64,000 bases of DNA from contig NZ_AP023362.1 in NCBI RefSeq assembly GCF_018326285.1, positions 1,922,001 to 1,986,000 on the forward strand. Reading direction: 5' to 3'. Positions 16,531-25,004 of this stretch are shown piece by piece (the first letter of the stretch is position 1; each line of letters starts with the position of its first letter). Under the pieces are notes generated by a model that worked only from the letters and a program-made list of their open reading frames with translations, did no database searches and had not been told where the DNA came from. Both the position numbers and the translations under genes were made by a program. The stretch comes from Mycolicibacterium sp. TY81. Lineage in GTDB: Bacteria; Actinomycetota; Actinomycetes; Mycobacteriales; Mycobacteriaceae.

Positions 16531-17417
16531 CCCGGTCCGTCACTGGCCGCGGCGAGCAGCGGCACCAGCACGTCACTGATCGGCGTGGGGATGCCGTGCG
16601 CGGCACCCTTGCGCTGGATGACGCCGTTGCGGATGTCCCACTCCAACGGACGGTGCGCTTCCCGGTCGATCAGCATCGAGGTCGCCATGTCCGTCGGTGC
16701 CTGCGCGAGCATGTCGGCGATCTCGTCGACGACACCGTCGGGCAGCGTCGCGCCCTCGGCCCGGGCGACCGCGAGGCACTCGCTCAGGTACCTGCGGGCC
16801 ACCGCCGCGACGTCATCGCGCCGGAACATCCCGGAGCGCCGGCCGGACAGCACCATGAACCCGACCACGGCGTTGACCAACAGTTTGCGCCACGCCGCGC
16901 TGAGGAAATCCGGGTCGAGCTCGACGGCGATCCCGCTGTCCGCCAGGTCCGCCGCCAGGCGGCCCGCGGCCGCGTCGTCGGGCAGCACCAGCCGAGGGGC
17001 GCTCAGCACCTGCACCCAGCCCTCTGGCCGGGTTTCCGCGGCAATCCAGATCGCCGCAGGTACGACGGCGGAGTCGGGGCAGTAGGGCCGCAGCCGGTCG
17101 GTTTGTTCGACACCGTTCTGCAGCGCGCAGACCACGGTGTCAGGACCGCACAAGCGGGCCAGCCACTCGGCGGAGGCGGCGTACTGGGTGTCCTTGACCG
17201 CCAGCAGCACCACGTCGACCGGTCCGGTGACGGTGTCTGGATCGGTGTGCACCGGGCCGGGTACGACGATGGGTGCGCCGCCGTCCAGCCGCACCTCGAT
17301 CTGTGCACGCGCAGTTCGGCCGCACAACACGATGTCGCGGCCCGCCGCGTACAGCAGCGCGGCGATGGTCGATCCGATAGCGCCTGGTCCCACGAGGGCG
17401 AAGCTCACTGTCGCCAA
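16527..17417 (-). CDS. 2-dehydropantoate 2-reductase family protein (Rv2573-like)
   Basis: This 296-residue protein of the ApbA/PanE family reduces 2-dehydropantoate to pantoate with NADPH in coenzyme A synthesis in characterised members. The N-terminal G-P-G-A-I-G-S nucleotide motif is at 9-15, and N-A-V-V-G and a terminal L-I-D-R-E segment match the helical domain. It is divergent from aspS across about 60 bp, the same neighbourhood as Rv2573 beside aspS in M. tuberculosis. Paralogues of this family can act on other 2-oxo acids, so panE is not assigned. Confidence 0.8.
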   Translation of the reverse strand: MATVSFALVGPGAIGSTIAALLYAAGRDIVLCGRTARAQIEVRLDGGAPIVVPGPVHTDPDTVTGPVDVVLLAVKDTQYAASAEWLARLCGPDTVVCALQNGVEQTDRLRPYCPDSAVVPAAIWIAAETRPEGWVQVLSAPRLVLPDDAAAGRLAADLADSGIAVELDPDFLSAAWRKLLVNAVVGFMVLSGRRSGMFRRDDVAAVARRYLSECLAVARAEGATLPDGVVDEIADMLAQAPTDMATSMLIDREAHRPLEWDIRNGVIQRKGAAHGIPTPISDVLVPLLAAASDGPG

Positions 17418-17478
17418 AATACCGGTCGAGGCGCCCCTCTAGACTTAGCGGTCGATTCAGACGTCAGAGGAGATTTTC

Positions 17479-19248
17479 GTGTTGCGCAGCCACGCCGCCG
17501 GTTCGTTGCGGTCCACCGATGCCGGTCAGACGGTGACCCTCGCCGGATGGGTGGCGCGCCGGCGCGACCACGGCGGCGTCATCTTCATCGACCTGCGTGA
17601 CGCCTCCGGGGTCTCCCAGGTGGTGTTCCGCGACGCCGCCGTTCTGGAGCAGGCCCACCGGCTGCGCGCCGAGTTCTGCGTCCTGGTCACGGGCATCGTC
17701 GAGGTGCGGCCGGAAGGCAACGCCAACAAGGACATCGCCACCGGTGACATCGAGGTCAACGCGACGACGCTCGAGGTGCTCTCCGAGAGCGCGCCGCTGC
17801 CGTTCCAGCTCGACGAGACCCCGGGCGAGGAAGCGCGCCTGAAGTACCGCTATCTGGACCTGCGCCGCGAAGGCCCGGGCAACGCAATCCGGTTGCGCTC
17901 CAAGGTCAACGCCGCGGCTCGTGCCGTGCTCGACAAGCACGACTTCGTCGAGATCGAGACGCCGACCATGACCCGGTCGACCCCCGAAGGCGCCCGCGAC
18001 TTCGTGATCCCCGCGCGTCTGCAGCCGGGCTCGTTCTATGCACTGCCGCAGAGCCCGCAGCTGTTCAAGCAGCTGCTCATGGTGGCGGGCATGGAGCGGT
18101 ACTACCAGATCGCCCGCTGCTACCGCGATGAGGATTTCCGCGCCGACCGCCAGCCCGAGTTCACCCAGCTGGACCTCGAGATGAGCTTCGTCAACGCCGA
18201 CGACGTGATCGGCGTGGCCGAAGAGGTGGTGGCGGCGCTGTGGAAGCTGATCGGCGTCGACCTGCCGCTGCCGCTGCCGCGCATCAGCTACGAGGAGGCC
18301 ATGCGCCGCTTCGGTTCGGACAAGCCGGACCTGCGCTTCGCCGTCGAGCTCGTCGAGTGCACCGACTACTTCAAGGACACCCCGTTCCGGGTGTTCCAGG
18401 CGCCGTACGTGGGTGCGGTTGTCATGCCGGGCGGGGCGTCGCAGCCGCGCCGCACGCTGGACGGCTGGCAGGAGTTCGCGAAGCAGCGCGGCCACAAGGG
18501 CCTGGCCTACGTGCTCGTCGGCGAGGACGGTGAGCTGGGTGGCCCGGTGGCCAAGAACCTCACCGACGCCGAGCGGGCCGGTCTGGCCGAGCACGTCGGC
18601 GCGAAGGTGGGGGACTGCATCTTCTTCGCGGCCGGCCCGGCCAAGGGCGCCCGCGCCCTGCTGGGCGCGACGCGCATCGAGATCGCCAAGCGCCTCGACC
18701 TGATCGATCCGAACGCGTGGGCGTTCACCTGGGTGGTCGACTGGCCGCTGTTCGAGTCCGCCGACGCCGCCACCGCATCGGGTGACGTCGCCGTCGGTTC
18801 GGGTGCCTGGACCGCGGTGCACCACGCGTTCACCGCGCCGCAGCCCGACTCCATCGCGACGTTCGACACCGACCCGGGTGCCGCGATGGCCGACGCCTAC
18901 GACATCGTCTGCAACGGCAACGAGATCGGCGGCGGCTCGATCCGTATCCACCGCCGCGACGTCCAGGAGCGGGTGTTCGCGATGATGGGCATCGACGAGG
19001 CCGAGGCACAGGACAAGTTCGGATTCCTTTTGGACGCCTTCACCTTTGGCGCGCCGCCCCACGGCGGCCTGGCCTTCGGCTGGGACCGCATCACCGCGCT
19101 GCTGGCCGGGGTGGACTCCATCCGCGACGTCATCGCGTTCCCGAAGTCCGGCGGCGGCGTCGACCCGCTGACCGACGCCCCGGCACCGATCACCGCGCAG
19201 CAGCGCAAGGAATCAGGGATCGACTTCAAGCCTGAGAAAAGCGCGTAA
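17479..19248 (+). CDS. aspS: Aspartyl-tRNA synthetase (AspRS)
   Basis: This 589-residue class IIb synthetase charges tRNA with aspartate in the cytoplasm. An N-terminal OB-fold anticodon-binding domain (1 to about 105; [11 protein letters not shown]) is followed by the catalytic core. Motif 2 is visible in the Y-R-D-E-D-F-R segment with Q-P-E-F-T-Q-L-D just after, and motif 3 in G-L-A-F-G-W-D-R. The bacterial insertion domain lies at about 280-420. Mycobacterial AspRS is reported to be non-discriminating, also making Asp-tRNA(Asn) for GatCAB. The GTG start has a Shine-Dalgarno (AGAGGAGA) ending about 6 bp upstream. The last 36 bp overlap the convergent fusion gene. Confidence 0.97.
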   Translation: MLRSHAAGSLRSTDAGQTVTLAGWVARRRDHGGVIFIDLRDASGVSQVVFRDAAVLEQAHRLRAEFCVLVTGIVEVRPEGNANKDIATGDIEVNATTLEVLSESAPLPFQLDETPGEEARLKYRYLDLRREGPGNAIRLRSKVNAAARAVLDKHDFVEIETPTMTRSTPEGARDFVIPARLQPGSFYALPQSPQLFKQLLMVAGMERYYQIARCYRDEDFRADRQPEFTQLDLEMSFVNADDVIGVAEEVVAALWKLIGVDLPLPLPRISYEEAMRRFGSDKPDLRFAVELVECTDYFKDTPFRVFQAPYVGAVVMPGGASQPRRTLDGWQEFAKQRGHKGLAYVLVGEDGELGGPVAKNLTDAERAGLAEHVGAKVGDCIFFAAGPAKGARALLGATRIEIAKRLDLIDPNAWAFTWVVDWPLFESADAATASGDVAVGSGAWTAVHHAFTAPQPDSIATFDTDPGAAMADAYDIVCNGNEIGGGSIRIHRRDVQERVFAMMGIDEAEAQDKFGFLLDAFTFGAPPHGGLAFGWDRITALLAGVDSIRDVIAFPKSGGGVDPLTDAPAPITAQQRKESGIDFKPEKSA

Positions 19249-21753
19249 GACTTCGGCCATCTGCGCCCGGATCGGCGCCCCGGACACGACGAGGTCGACC
19301 ATCGTGATCGACAGGTGCGTGTGGCCGCGGGCCTGAACGTGCTCGGTGGGCACACCGGCCGCGGCCAGTGCGGCGGCGTAGGCGTTGCCCTCGTCGCGCA
19401 GTGGGTCGAACTCGCAGGTCACCACCATCGCCGGGGGTAGACCCGCGAGGTTGCCACGCAACGGTGACCGCCGCGGGTCGTCGGCGGGGCCGTCGTACAA
19501 CTCGGTGAACCACTGCATGAGCGGCGTGGTCAGTCCGTAGCCGTCGGCGTTCTCCTGATACGACGGGTACGGCTGCGCGTCGGTCACCGGGGTCAGCAGG
19601 AGCTGCCCGCAGATGTGCGGACCGCCGTGGTCGCGGGCCCACTGGCACACGGCCGCGGCGATGTTCCCGCCCGCGCTCCAACCGGCGACCGCCAGTTGGT
19701 CGGGGAGCCCGCCCAGTGCCGCGGCGTTGTCGGCCACCCACCGCAGCGCGGCGATGCCGTCGTCGATGGCCGCGGGGAACGGATGTTCCGGCGCGTGCCG
19801 GTAATTCATCGAGAAGACCAACGCGTCGGCCCGCACGCACAGGTCGCGGCACAGCGGATCGTCCGACGTCGCGTCGCCCAGCACCCAGCCGCCACCGTGG
19901 AAGTAGACGATCACCGGGTGTGGCCGCGGCGTCGCCGGCCGGTACAGCCGGTACTCGAGTTCGCCTGCGAATACACCGTCGATGATCTCGCCGACGTCCG
20001 GCCCCGGGGGTCGGGCGGCATTGGCCTCGACCATGGCGGCGCGGGCCACCTCGACGGGAAGTGATTCCAGCGGAGGCGGATTCATGGCCGCCACCATCTC
20101 CAGCACCATCTGCACGTCCGGTTGCAGCCGCCTGACGACGCCGTTGTGGCACTGCGCACCGGTCGGCCCCGTCAGCTCGAATCCGAGATAGTCCTGGCTC
20201 ACCACGTCGGCGCAGGCGGCGGCATAGAAGTCGACACCTGCCGCGTACGGCATGAACACCCGGGGCTTACCGGGGATATTGGCGCCGACGTACCACGAAT
20301 TGGCTTCCGGGAACATGGTGATGGCGCCGGCGTCGGCGACGTGCTGCATCCAGCCGGCCTCGGCGGTCGGCGTCGGTTCGATGGTGTCGAAGCCGTGCTC
20401 GCGCAGATATGCCACCGTCTCGGCGACGAGCTCGACGTGCTGTTCGATGGATACCGCCATGTTGGACAGCACCGACGGACTGCCCGGTCCGGTGATGAGG
20501 AACAGGTTCGGGAATCCGGTGGTGGTGAGGCCCAGGTAGGTCGACGGCCCTTGTGCCCATTTGTCTTTCAGTGCGAGTCCGTCGCGCCCGACGATGTCGA
20601 CGGCCGTCACCGCACCGGTGATGGCGTCGAACCCCGTCGCGAACACCAGCGCGTCGAGGTCGAAGGATTCACCCACGGTCTGCACGCCGCTTTCGGTGAC
20701 GCCGACCAGCGGCTGGGTGCGGAGGTCGACGAGGCGCACGTGGGGCTGGTTGAACGTGGCGTAGTAGTCGGTGTCGAGGCACAGTCGTTTCGCGCCGACG
20801 GGATAATCATTGGGACACAACAGTTCCGCGGTCTGCGGGTCATGGACCGCAGCGCGGATCTTGTCGCGGACGAAGTCGGCGAACGACGCGTTGGCGGCCG
20901 GGTTGCTCATCAGGTCGGAGAACATGTTGAGGGTTTCGAGCAGTTCGCCGATCTGCCAGGCACGTTCGTAGCGCTGTTGACGGTAGGCCTCGGGCACCGC
21001 GAACGTCGGGATCAGCGTGCGCTCCTGCGGTACCCCGCCGAACGACGCCCGCGCCGCTGCCCGGTACGCGCGTTCGTCTGCCAGCGCCGCCTGCTTCTCC
21101 GGTGACACCGGCCCGTTGTGTGCCGGGATGGAGAAACACGGTGTGCGCTGGAAGACGGTCAGCTGCGCGGCCTGCGCGGCGATCAGTGGAATCGACTGGA
21201 TGCCGGACGACCCGGTGCCGATCACCCCGACGCGCTTGCCGGTGAAGTCGACCGGTTCGTGCGGCCAGCGGTTGGTGTAAAACGTTTCACCCGTGAAGGT
21301 TTCGATGCCCTTGATGTCCGGTTCCTTGGGGATCGACAGGCAGCCGGTGGCCATCACCAGATGACGGCAGGTGACATCGTCACCGTTGCTGGTGCGCACG
21401 CGCCACGCGTCGTCGACCCAGTGCGCGCTGGTGACCCGGGTGCCGAAGGTGATGTCGCGGCGCAGATCGAACTTGTCGGCGACGTGGTTCAGGTACCGCA
21501 GGATTTCCGGCTGGGTGGCGTACTTCTCCGACCATTGCCAGTCGCGATGCCAGTCCGGGTCGAAGCTGAACATGTAGTCGAGGCTGGGGATGTCGACGCG
21601 CGCGCCGGGATACCGGTTCCAGTACCAGGTGCCGCCGACGTCGTCGGCGGCTTCGAAGACGCGGACCGAGAAACCCTGCTGCCGCAGCCGGTGTACCAGA
21701 TACAGGCCGGCGAACCCGGCTCCCACCACAACTGCGTCCGCGTCTGGCGTCAT
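19213..21753 (-). CDS. Fused Baeyer-Villiger monooxygenase and HSL-type esterase
   Basis: This is one 846-residue open frame with two enzymes. Residues 1 to about 510 are a class B flavin monooxygenase: FAD motif G-A-G-F-A-G (11-16), G-G-T-W....Y-P-G....D, and NADPH motif G-T-G-S-S-G. The fingerprint reads [12 protein letters not shown], with tyrosine in the usual histidine position. Residues from about 560 are a hormone-sensitive-lipase-type alpha/beta hydrolase with H-G-G-G at 619-622 and nucleophile S693 in G-W-S-A-G. The obvious inference is ketone to ester to acid plus alcohol on one polypeptide. ATG 21753 is chosen because the FAD strand begins directly after it; the frame extends to 21801. 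The 3' end overlaps aspS by 36 bp. Confidence 0.87.
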   Translation of the reverse strand: MTPDADAVVVGAGFAGLYLVHRLRQQGFSVRVFEAADDVGGTWYWNRYPGARVDIPSLDYMFSFDPDWHRDWQWSEKYATQPEILRYLNHVADKFDLRRDITFGTRVTSAHWVDDAWRVRTSNGDDVTCRHLVMATGCLSIPKEPDIKGIETFTGETFYTNRWPHEPVDFTGKRVGVIGTGSSGIQSIPLIAAQAAQLTVFQRTPCFSIPAHNGPVSPEKQAALADERAYRAAARASFGGVPQERTLIPTFAVPEAYRQQRYERAWQIGELLETLNMFSDLMSNPAANASFADFVRDKIRAAVHDPQTAELLCPNDYPVGAKRLCLDTDYYATFNQPHVRLVDLRTQPLVGVTESGVQTVGESFDLDALVFATGFDAITGAVTAVDIVGRDGLALKDKWAQGPSTYLGLTTTGFPNLFLITGPGSPSVLSNMAVSIEQHVELVAETVAYLREHGFDTIEPTPTAEAGWMQHVADAGAITMFPEANSWYVGANIPGKPRVFMPYAAGVDFYAAACADVVSQDYLGFELTGPTGAQCHNGVVRRLQPDVQMVLEMVAAMNPPPLESLPVEVARAAMVEANAARPPGPDVGEIIDGVFAGELEYRLYRPATPRPHPVIVYFHGGGWVLGDATSDDPLCRDLCVRADALVFSMNYRHAPEHPFPAAIDDGIAALRWVADNAAALGGLPDQLAVAGWSAGGNIAAAVCQWARDHGGPHICGQLLLTPVTDAQPYPSYQENADGYGLTTPLMQWFTELYDGPADDPRRSPLRGNLAGLPPAMVVTCEFDPLRDEGNAYAAALAAAGVPTEHVQARGHTHLSITMVDLVVSGAPIRAQMAEVLRAFLRLEVDP

Positions 21754-21830
21754 CGGCACCTCCGTCAATATCAGGCAAGTATCGCGCCGTGACGGGAACA
21801 TTTGGGCCGGTTCGCGAGGTTGGGTCAGGC

Positions 21831-22274
21831 ATGACCGAATTCACGGACGCCGCGTCCTTCCATGCCTTCAATGCCGCCATCGTCGACGAGTTCCGCGCCA
21901 ACGGCGGCAAGGTGGGCGGCCAGTTCGAGGGCGGCAATCTGCTGCTGTTGCACACCACGGGCGCCAAGTCGGGTCAGCCGCGCATGTCGCCGCTGGCGTA
22001 CCTGCCGGTCGACGGCAAGATCCTCATCGTCGGCTCGAAGGCCGGCGCCCCGACCCATCCGGACTGGGTGCACAATCTGCGCGCCAACCCGAATGCGCAT
22101 ATCGAGATCGGGACCGACGCCGGCGTGGAGGAGTACGACGTCGTCGCCCGCGAACTGCCCGATGACGAGCGCGAGGCCACGTATCCGCTGATCACGGCCG
22201 TGGCCCCCGTCTTCGCCGACTACCAGGCGAAGACGTCGCGCGTCATCCCGCTGTTCGAGCTCGTACGCGCCTGA
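21831..22274 (+). CDS. Ddn-family F420-dependent nitroreductase-like protein
   Basis: This 147-residue protein belongs to the deazaflavin (F420)-dependent nitroreductase family that includes M. tuberculosis Ddn (Rv3547) and several paralogues. [20 protein letters not shown] and [11 protein letters not shown] are characteristic F420-binding blocks. Members reduce quinones or other electron-poor substrates, and the physiological substrate is usually unknown. ATG 21831 matches the usual length; a GTG at 21789 in frame would add 14 residues. It is divergent from the monooxygenase-esterase fusion across 77 bp. Confidence 0.85.
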   Translation: MTEFTDAASFHAFNAAIVDEFRANGGKVGGQFEGGNLLLLHTTGAKSGQPRMSPLAYLPVDGKILIVGSKAGAPTHPDWVHNLRANPNAHIEIGTDAGVEEYDVVARELPDDEREATYPLITAVAPVFADYQAKTSRVIPLFELVRA

Positions 22275-22277
22275 GCG

Positions 22278-23462
22278 CTACAGCCGCTCGATGATGGTGG
22301 CGTTCGCCATGCCGCCGCCTTCGCACATCACCTGCAGGCCGTAGCGGCCGCCGCGCTGGTCGAGGGCATTGACCAGCGTGCTCATGATGCGGGCACCGCT
22401 GGCGCCGAGCGGGTGGCCGATGGCGATGGCGCCGCCGTTGACGTTGGTCTTCGCCAGGTCGGCTCCGGTGTCGGCCGCCCAGGCCAGCACGACGGGTGCG
22501 AAGGCCTCGTTCACCTCGAACAGGTCGATGTCCGACAGTGACAGGCCGGAGCGGGCCAGCACCTTCTCGGTCGCGGGGATGACACCGGTCAGCATGTACA
22601 GCGGATCCGAGCCGACCGCGGTCATGGTGTGGATGCGGGCCAGCGGCGTGAGCCCATGGTTACGGGCGAAGGCGCCGCTGGTGATCATGACCGCCGCGCT
22701 GCCGTCGGACAGCGGTGACGAGTTGCCGGGCGTGATCTCCCAACGGATCTGGGGAAAGCGCGCGGCGTAGGCGTCGCTGTAGAACGCGGGCTTCAGCCCG
22801 GCCAGGGTCTCCACGGAGGTGCCCGGCCGGATGATCTCGTCGGCGGTCAGGCCCGCCACCGGCACGAGTTCGTTGTCGAACAGTCCGTCCTTGGCGGCGC
22901 GGGCGGCCTTCTCGTGGCTGGCGGCGGAGAACTCGTCGAGCTGGGTGCGGGAGAAGTTCCAGCGCGCCGCGATCAGTTCGGCGCTGATGCCCTGGGGGAC
23001 AAGGCCGTCGGGATACCGCTCGGCCAGGCCCACGCCGAACGGATTGCTGCCCGGCAGGACCGCGGCACCCATCGGCACGCGGGACATGGACTCGACGCCC
23101 GCGGCGATCACCGCGTCGTACGACCCGGCCAGCACACCCTGCGCGGCGAACGAGATGGCCTGCTGCGAACTGCCGCACTGGCGGTCGACGGTGGTGCCGG
23201 GCACGCTCTCGGGAAAACCGGCGCCCAGCAGGGCATTCCGGGCGATGTTGGCGGCCTGGTCACCGGCTTGCGTGACGGCGCCGGCGATGACGTCGTCCAC
23301 CAGAACCGGGTCGACGCCCGTGCGTTCCACCACGGACCGCAGGCTGTGGGCGAGCAGGTCGGCGGGAAGTACGTCGTGCAGCGCGCCGTTCGCCTTGCCC
23401 TTACCGACCGGCGTGCGTACCGCCGCGACGATCACGGCATCGCGGTCTGTGTATCCCGACAT
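22278..23462 (-). CDS. Acetyl-CoA acetyltransferase / 3-ketoacyl-CoA thiolase
   Basis: This 394-residue thiolase cleaves 3-ketoacyl-CoA or condenses acetyl-CoA. The nucleophilic cysteine is in D-R-Q-C-G-S-S-Q-Q-A, the histidine in N-x-N-G-G-A-I-A-I-G-H-P-L-G, and the second cysteine in M-C-E-G-G-G-M. The D-R-Q-C-G-S-S-Q-Q-A form resembles FadA6-like thiolases linked to steroid or fatty-acid breakdown, but I do not assign a symbol. The ATG at 23462 is decided by a perfect AGGAGG 6 bp upstream; the open frame extends to 23537. It is transcribed divergently from an HxlR regulator, a likely controller. Confidence 0.9.
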   Translation of the reverse strand: MSGYTDRDAVIVAAVRTPVGKGKANGALHDVLPADLLAHSLRSVVERTGVDPVLVDDVIAGAVTQAGDQAANIARNALLGAGFPESVPGTTVDRQCGSSQQAISFAAQGVLAGSYDAVIAAGVESMSRVPMGAAVLPGSNPFGVGLAERYPDGLVPQGISAELIAARWNFSRTQLDEFSAASHEKAARAAKDGLFDNELVPVAGLTADEIIRPGTSVETLAGLKPAFYSDAYAARFPQIRWEITPGNSSPLSDGSAAVMITSGAFARNHGLTPLARIHTMTAVGSDPLYMLTGVIPATEKVLARSGLSLSDIDLFEVNEAFAPVVLAWAADTGADLAKTNVNGGAIAIGHPLGASGARIMSTLVNALDQRGGRYGLQVMCEGGGMANATIIERL

Positions 23463-23468
23463 GAGAAT

Positions 23469-23474
23469 CCTCCT
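23469..23474 (-). promoter_or_regulatory. Ribosome binding site fixing the thiolase start
   Basis: AGGAGG on the minus strand, 6 bp before ATG 23462. This rules out the longer in-frame start at 23537. Confidence 0.75.
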
Positions 23475-23485
23475 GTAACTCCACG

Positions 23486-23527
23486 CTGAGTACTGCTTCC
23501 TATACCCAGATCTAACACCTGAGTATG
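23486..23527. promoter_or_regulatory. CTGAGTA repeats between thiolase and HxlR regulator, candidate operator
   Basis: In the 96-bp divergent gap, CTGAGTACT (23486-23494) and CTGAGTATG (23519-23527) are direct copies. TATACCCAG (23501-23509) is their near-inverse, 7 of 9 matching. Repeated half-sites of this kind suit a dimeric winged-helix regulator. Function is inferred only from arrangement. Confidence 0.4.
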
Positions 23528-23558
23528 GCAAGAGCAACCCAGCGGTAGAGTGATTCGC

Positions 23559-24035
23559 ATGACAGCGCTACAGGGTGTGCTCGCCGAACGCGACAAGTGG
23601 TCGGCGGTCGGCCAGTGCGCCATCGAGAAGACCATGTCGCTGGTCGGCACCAAATCCGCCATGCTGCTCATGCGTGAGGCCTACTACGGCACAACGCGTT
23701 TCGACGACTTCGCCAAGCGGGTCGGCATCACCAAGGCGGCCACCTCGGCGCGGCTCGCCGAACTGGTGGCGGCCGGCCTGCTGACCAAACGGCCGTACCA
23801 GGAGCCGGGTCAGCGCAGCCGCGACGAATACGTGCTGACACAGGCCGGCACCGACTTCATGCCGGTGGTGTGGGCCATGTTCGAGTGGGGCCGCAAACAC
23901 CTGGGCGACACCGGCCTGCGGCTGACGCACCTGGGCTGCGGCGCCGATGCCACCGTCGAGATCCGGTGTGCGGACGGACACGAGGTCCCGCCCGAGGAAC
24001 TCGGGATGAAGCTGGCACGCCGCCGCGGTCGGTAA
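23559..24035 (+). CDS. HxlR-family winged-helix transcriptional regulator
   Basis: This is a 158-residue HxlR-type (MarR-like) regulator. The winged helix is at about 20-105, with W-S-A-V-G-Q-C-A-I-E-K-T, G-T-x-R-F-D-D-F-A-K-R-V-G-I and the wing before R-D-E-Y-V-L-T-Q-A-G. The C-terminus holds a C-G-A-D-A-T-V-E-I-R-C segment, a possible ligand or metal site seen in some members. The start is ATG 23559; a GTG at 23550 is also in frame. It is divergent from the thiolase and 9 bp upstream of the DUF389 gene. Confidence 0.85.
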   Translation: MTALQGVLAERDKWSAVGQCAIEKTMSLVGTKSAMLLMREAYYGTTRFDDFAKRVGITKAATSARLAELVAAGLLTKRPYQEPGQRSRDEYVLTQAGTDFMPVVWAMFEWGRKHLGDTGLRLTHLGCGADATVEIRCADGHEVPPEELGMKLARRRGR

Positions 24036-24044
24036 TCTTCGGCC

Positions 24045-24956
24045 GTGCTGCATCTACGCGTGATCACCCCGCCGGAACTCGCCGATTCGGTGCTCGAGCT
24101 CTACCGGCACCACGGCGGCATCGCCAACGTGGTGGCCCACCCGGGCGCGGCGATCGATCCGCGCGGTGACGTCATCACCGCCGACATCGCCCGTGACGCC
24201 GCCGACGGGCTGATCAGCGGGCTGCGAGCGCTCGGCATCGATCAGGACGGCGCCATCACGATGGAGGTGCTCGACACCGTGCTGTCGACGGCCGCCTACC
24301 GCGCCGAGGACGAGATCGACGGCGACGGCGAAGACGCGGTGGTCTGGGACGAGCTGGTGCTGCGCACCCGCGAGCAGAGCAGCCTCGGCATCTCCTACAT
24401 GGCGTTCCTGTGCATCGCGTGTCTGCTGGCCGCGGTCGGCGTGCTGACCGATTCGGCGATCACCGTCGTCGGCGCGATGGTCGTGGGCCCCGAATTCGGG
24501 CCGCTGGCCGCCCTGGCGGTGGCGGTGGTGCGACGCAAGGGCTATCTCGCGAAGCGCGCGGCGCTGGCCCTGCTCATCGGATTCCCGGCGGCGATGCTCG
24601 TCACAGCGGTGGCCACGCTCGGCTTCGAGGCGCTGGGCTGGGTGACGTTGCGCAGTATCCACGAGCTGCAGAACGTCGACTTCATCTTCCAGGTCGGGCC
24701 GTTCTCGTTCGTGGTGGCGCTGCTGGCCGGTGCGGCCGGGATGCTGTCGCTGGTGACGTCGAAATCGGCTGCGCTGGTTGGGGTCTTCATCTCGGTGACG
24801 ACGGTCCCCGCGGCCGGGATGTCGGTGGTTGCGGCCACCACGCGCGACTGGGATGTGGCCCTGGCGTCGGCGGGGCAGCTGGCCGTCAACATGGTCGGCA
24901 TCGTGGCGGCGGGGGTGCTGGTCCTGGCCGGGTACAACCGGGCCCGCCGCCGCTAG
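24045..24956 (+). CDS. DUF389 family integral membrane protein
   Basis: This 303-residue protein has a soluble N-terminal domain of about 110 residues, then about six hydrophobic segments carrying the DUF389 motif V-G-A-M-V-V-G-P-E-F-G-P-L at about 145-157. Function is unknown, though TIGR00341-type relatives are widespread. Start is GTG 24045, just after the HxlR stop, so the two may be co-transcribed. Nothing in the context identifies a substrate. Confidence 0.85.
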   Translation: MLHLRVITPPELADSVLELYRHHGGIANVVAHPGAAIDPRGDVITADIARDAADGLISGLRALGIDQDGAITMEVLDTVLSTAAYRAEDEIDGDGEDAVVWDELVLRTREQSSLGISYMAFLCIACLLAAVGVLTDSAITVVGAMVVGPEFGPLAALAVAVVRRKGYLAKRAALALLIGFPAAMLVTAVATLGFEALGWVTLRSIHELQNVDFIFQVGPFSFVVALLAGAAGMLSLVTSKSAALVGVFISVTTVPAAGMSVVAATTRDWDVALASAGQLAVNMVGIVAAGVLVLAGYNRARRR

Positions 24957-25004
24957 TTTTCTCCGCCCTGCGACCTGCCCGTTCTTGTGGTGGGATCGAT
25001 CGCT

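Noticed and set aside
17464..19062. 532-residue frame antisense to aspS
   Set aside because: Shadow of aspS codon structure; no recognisable domain.
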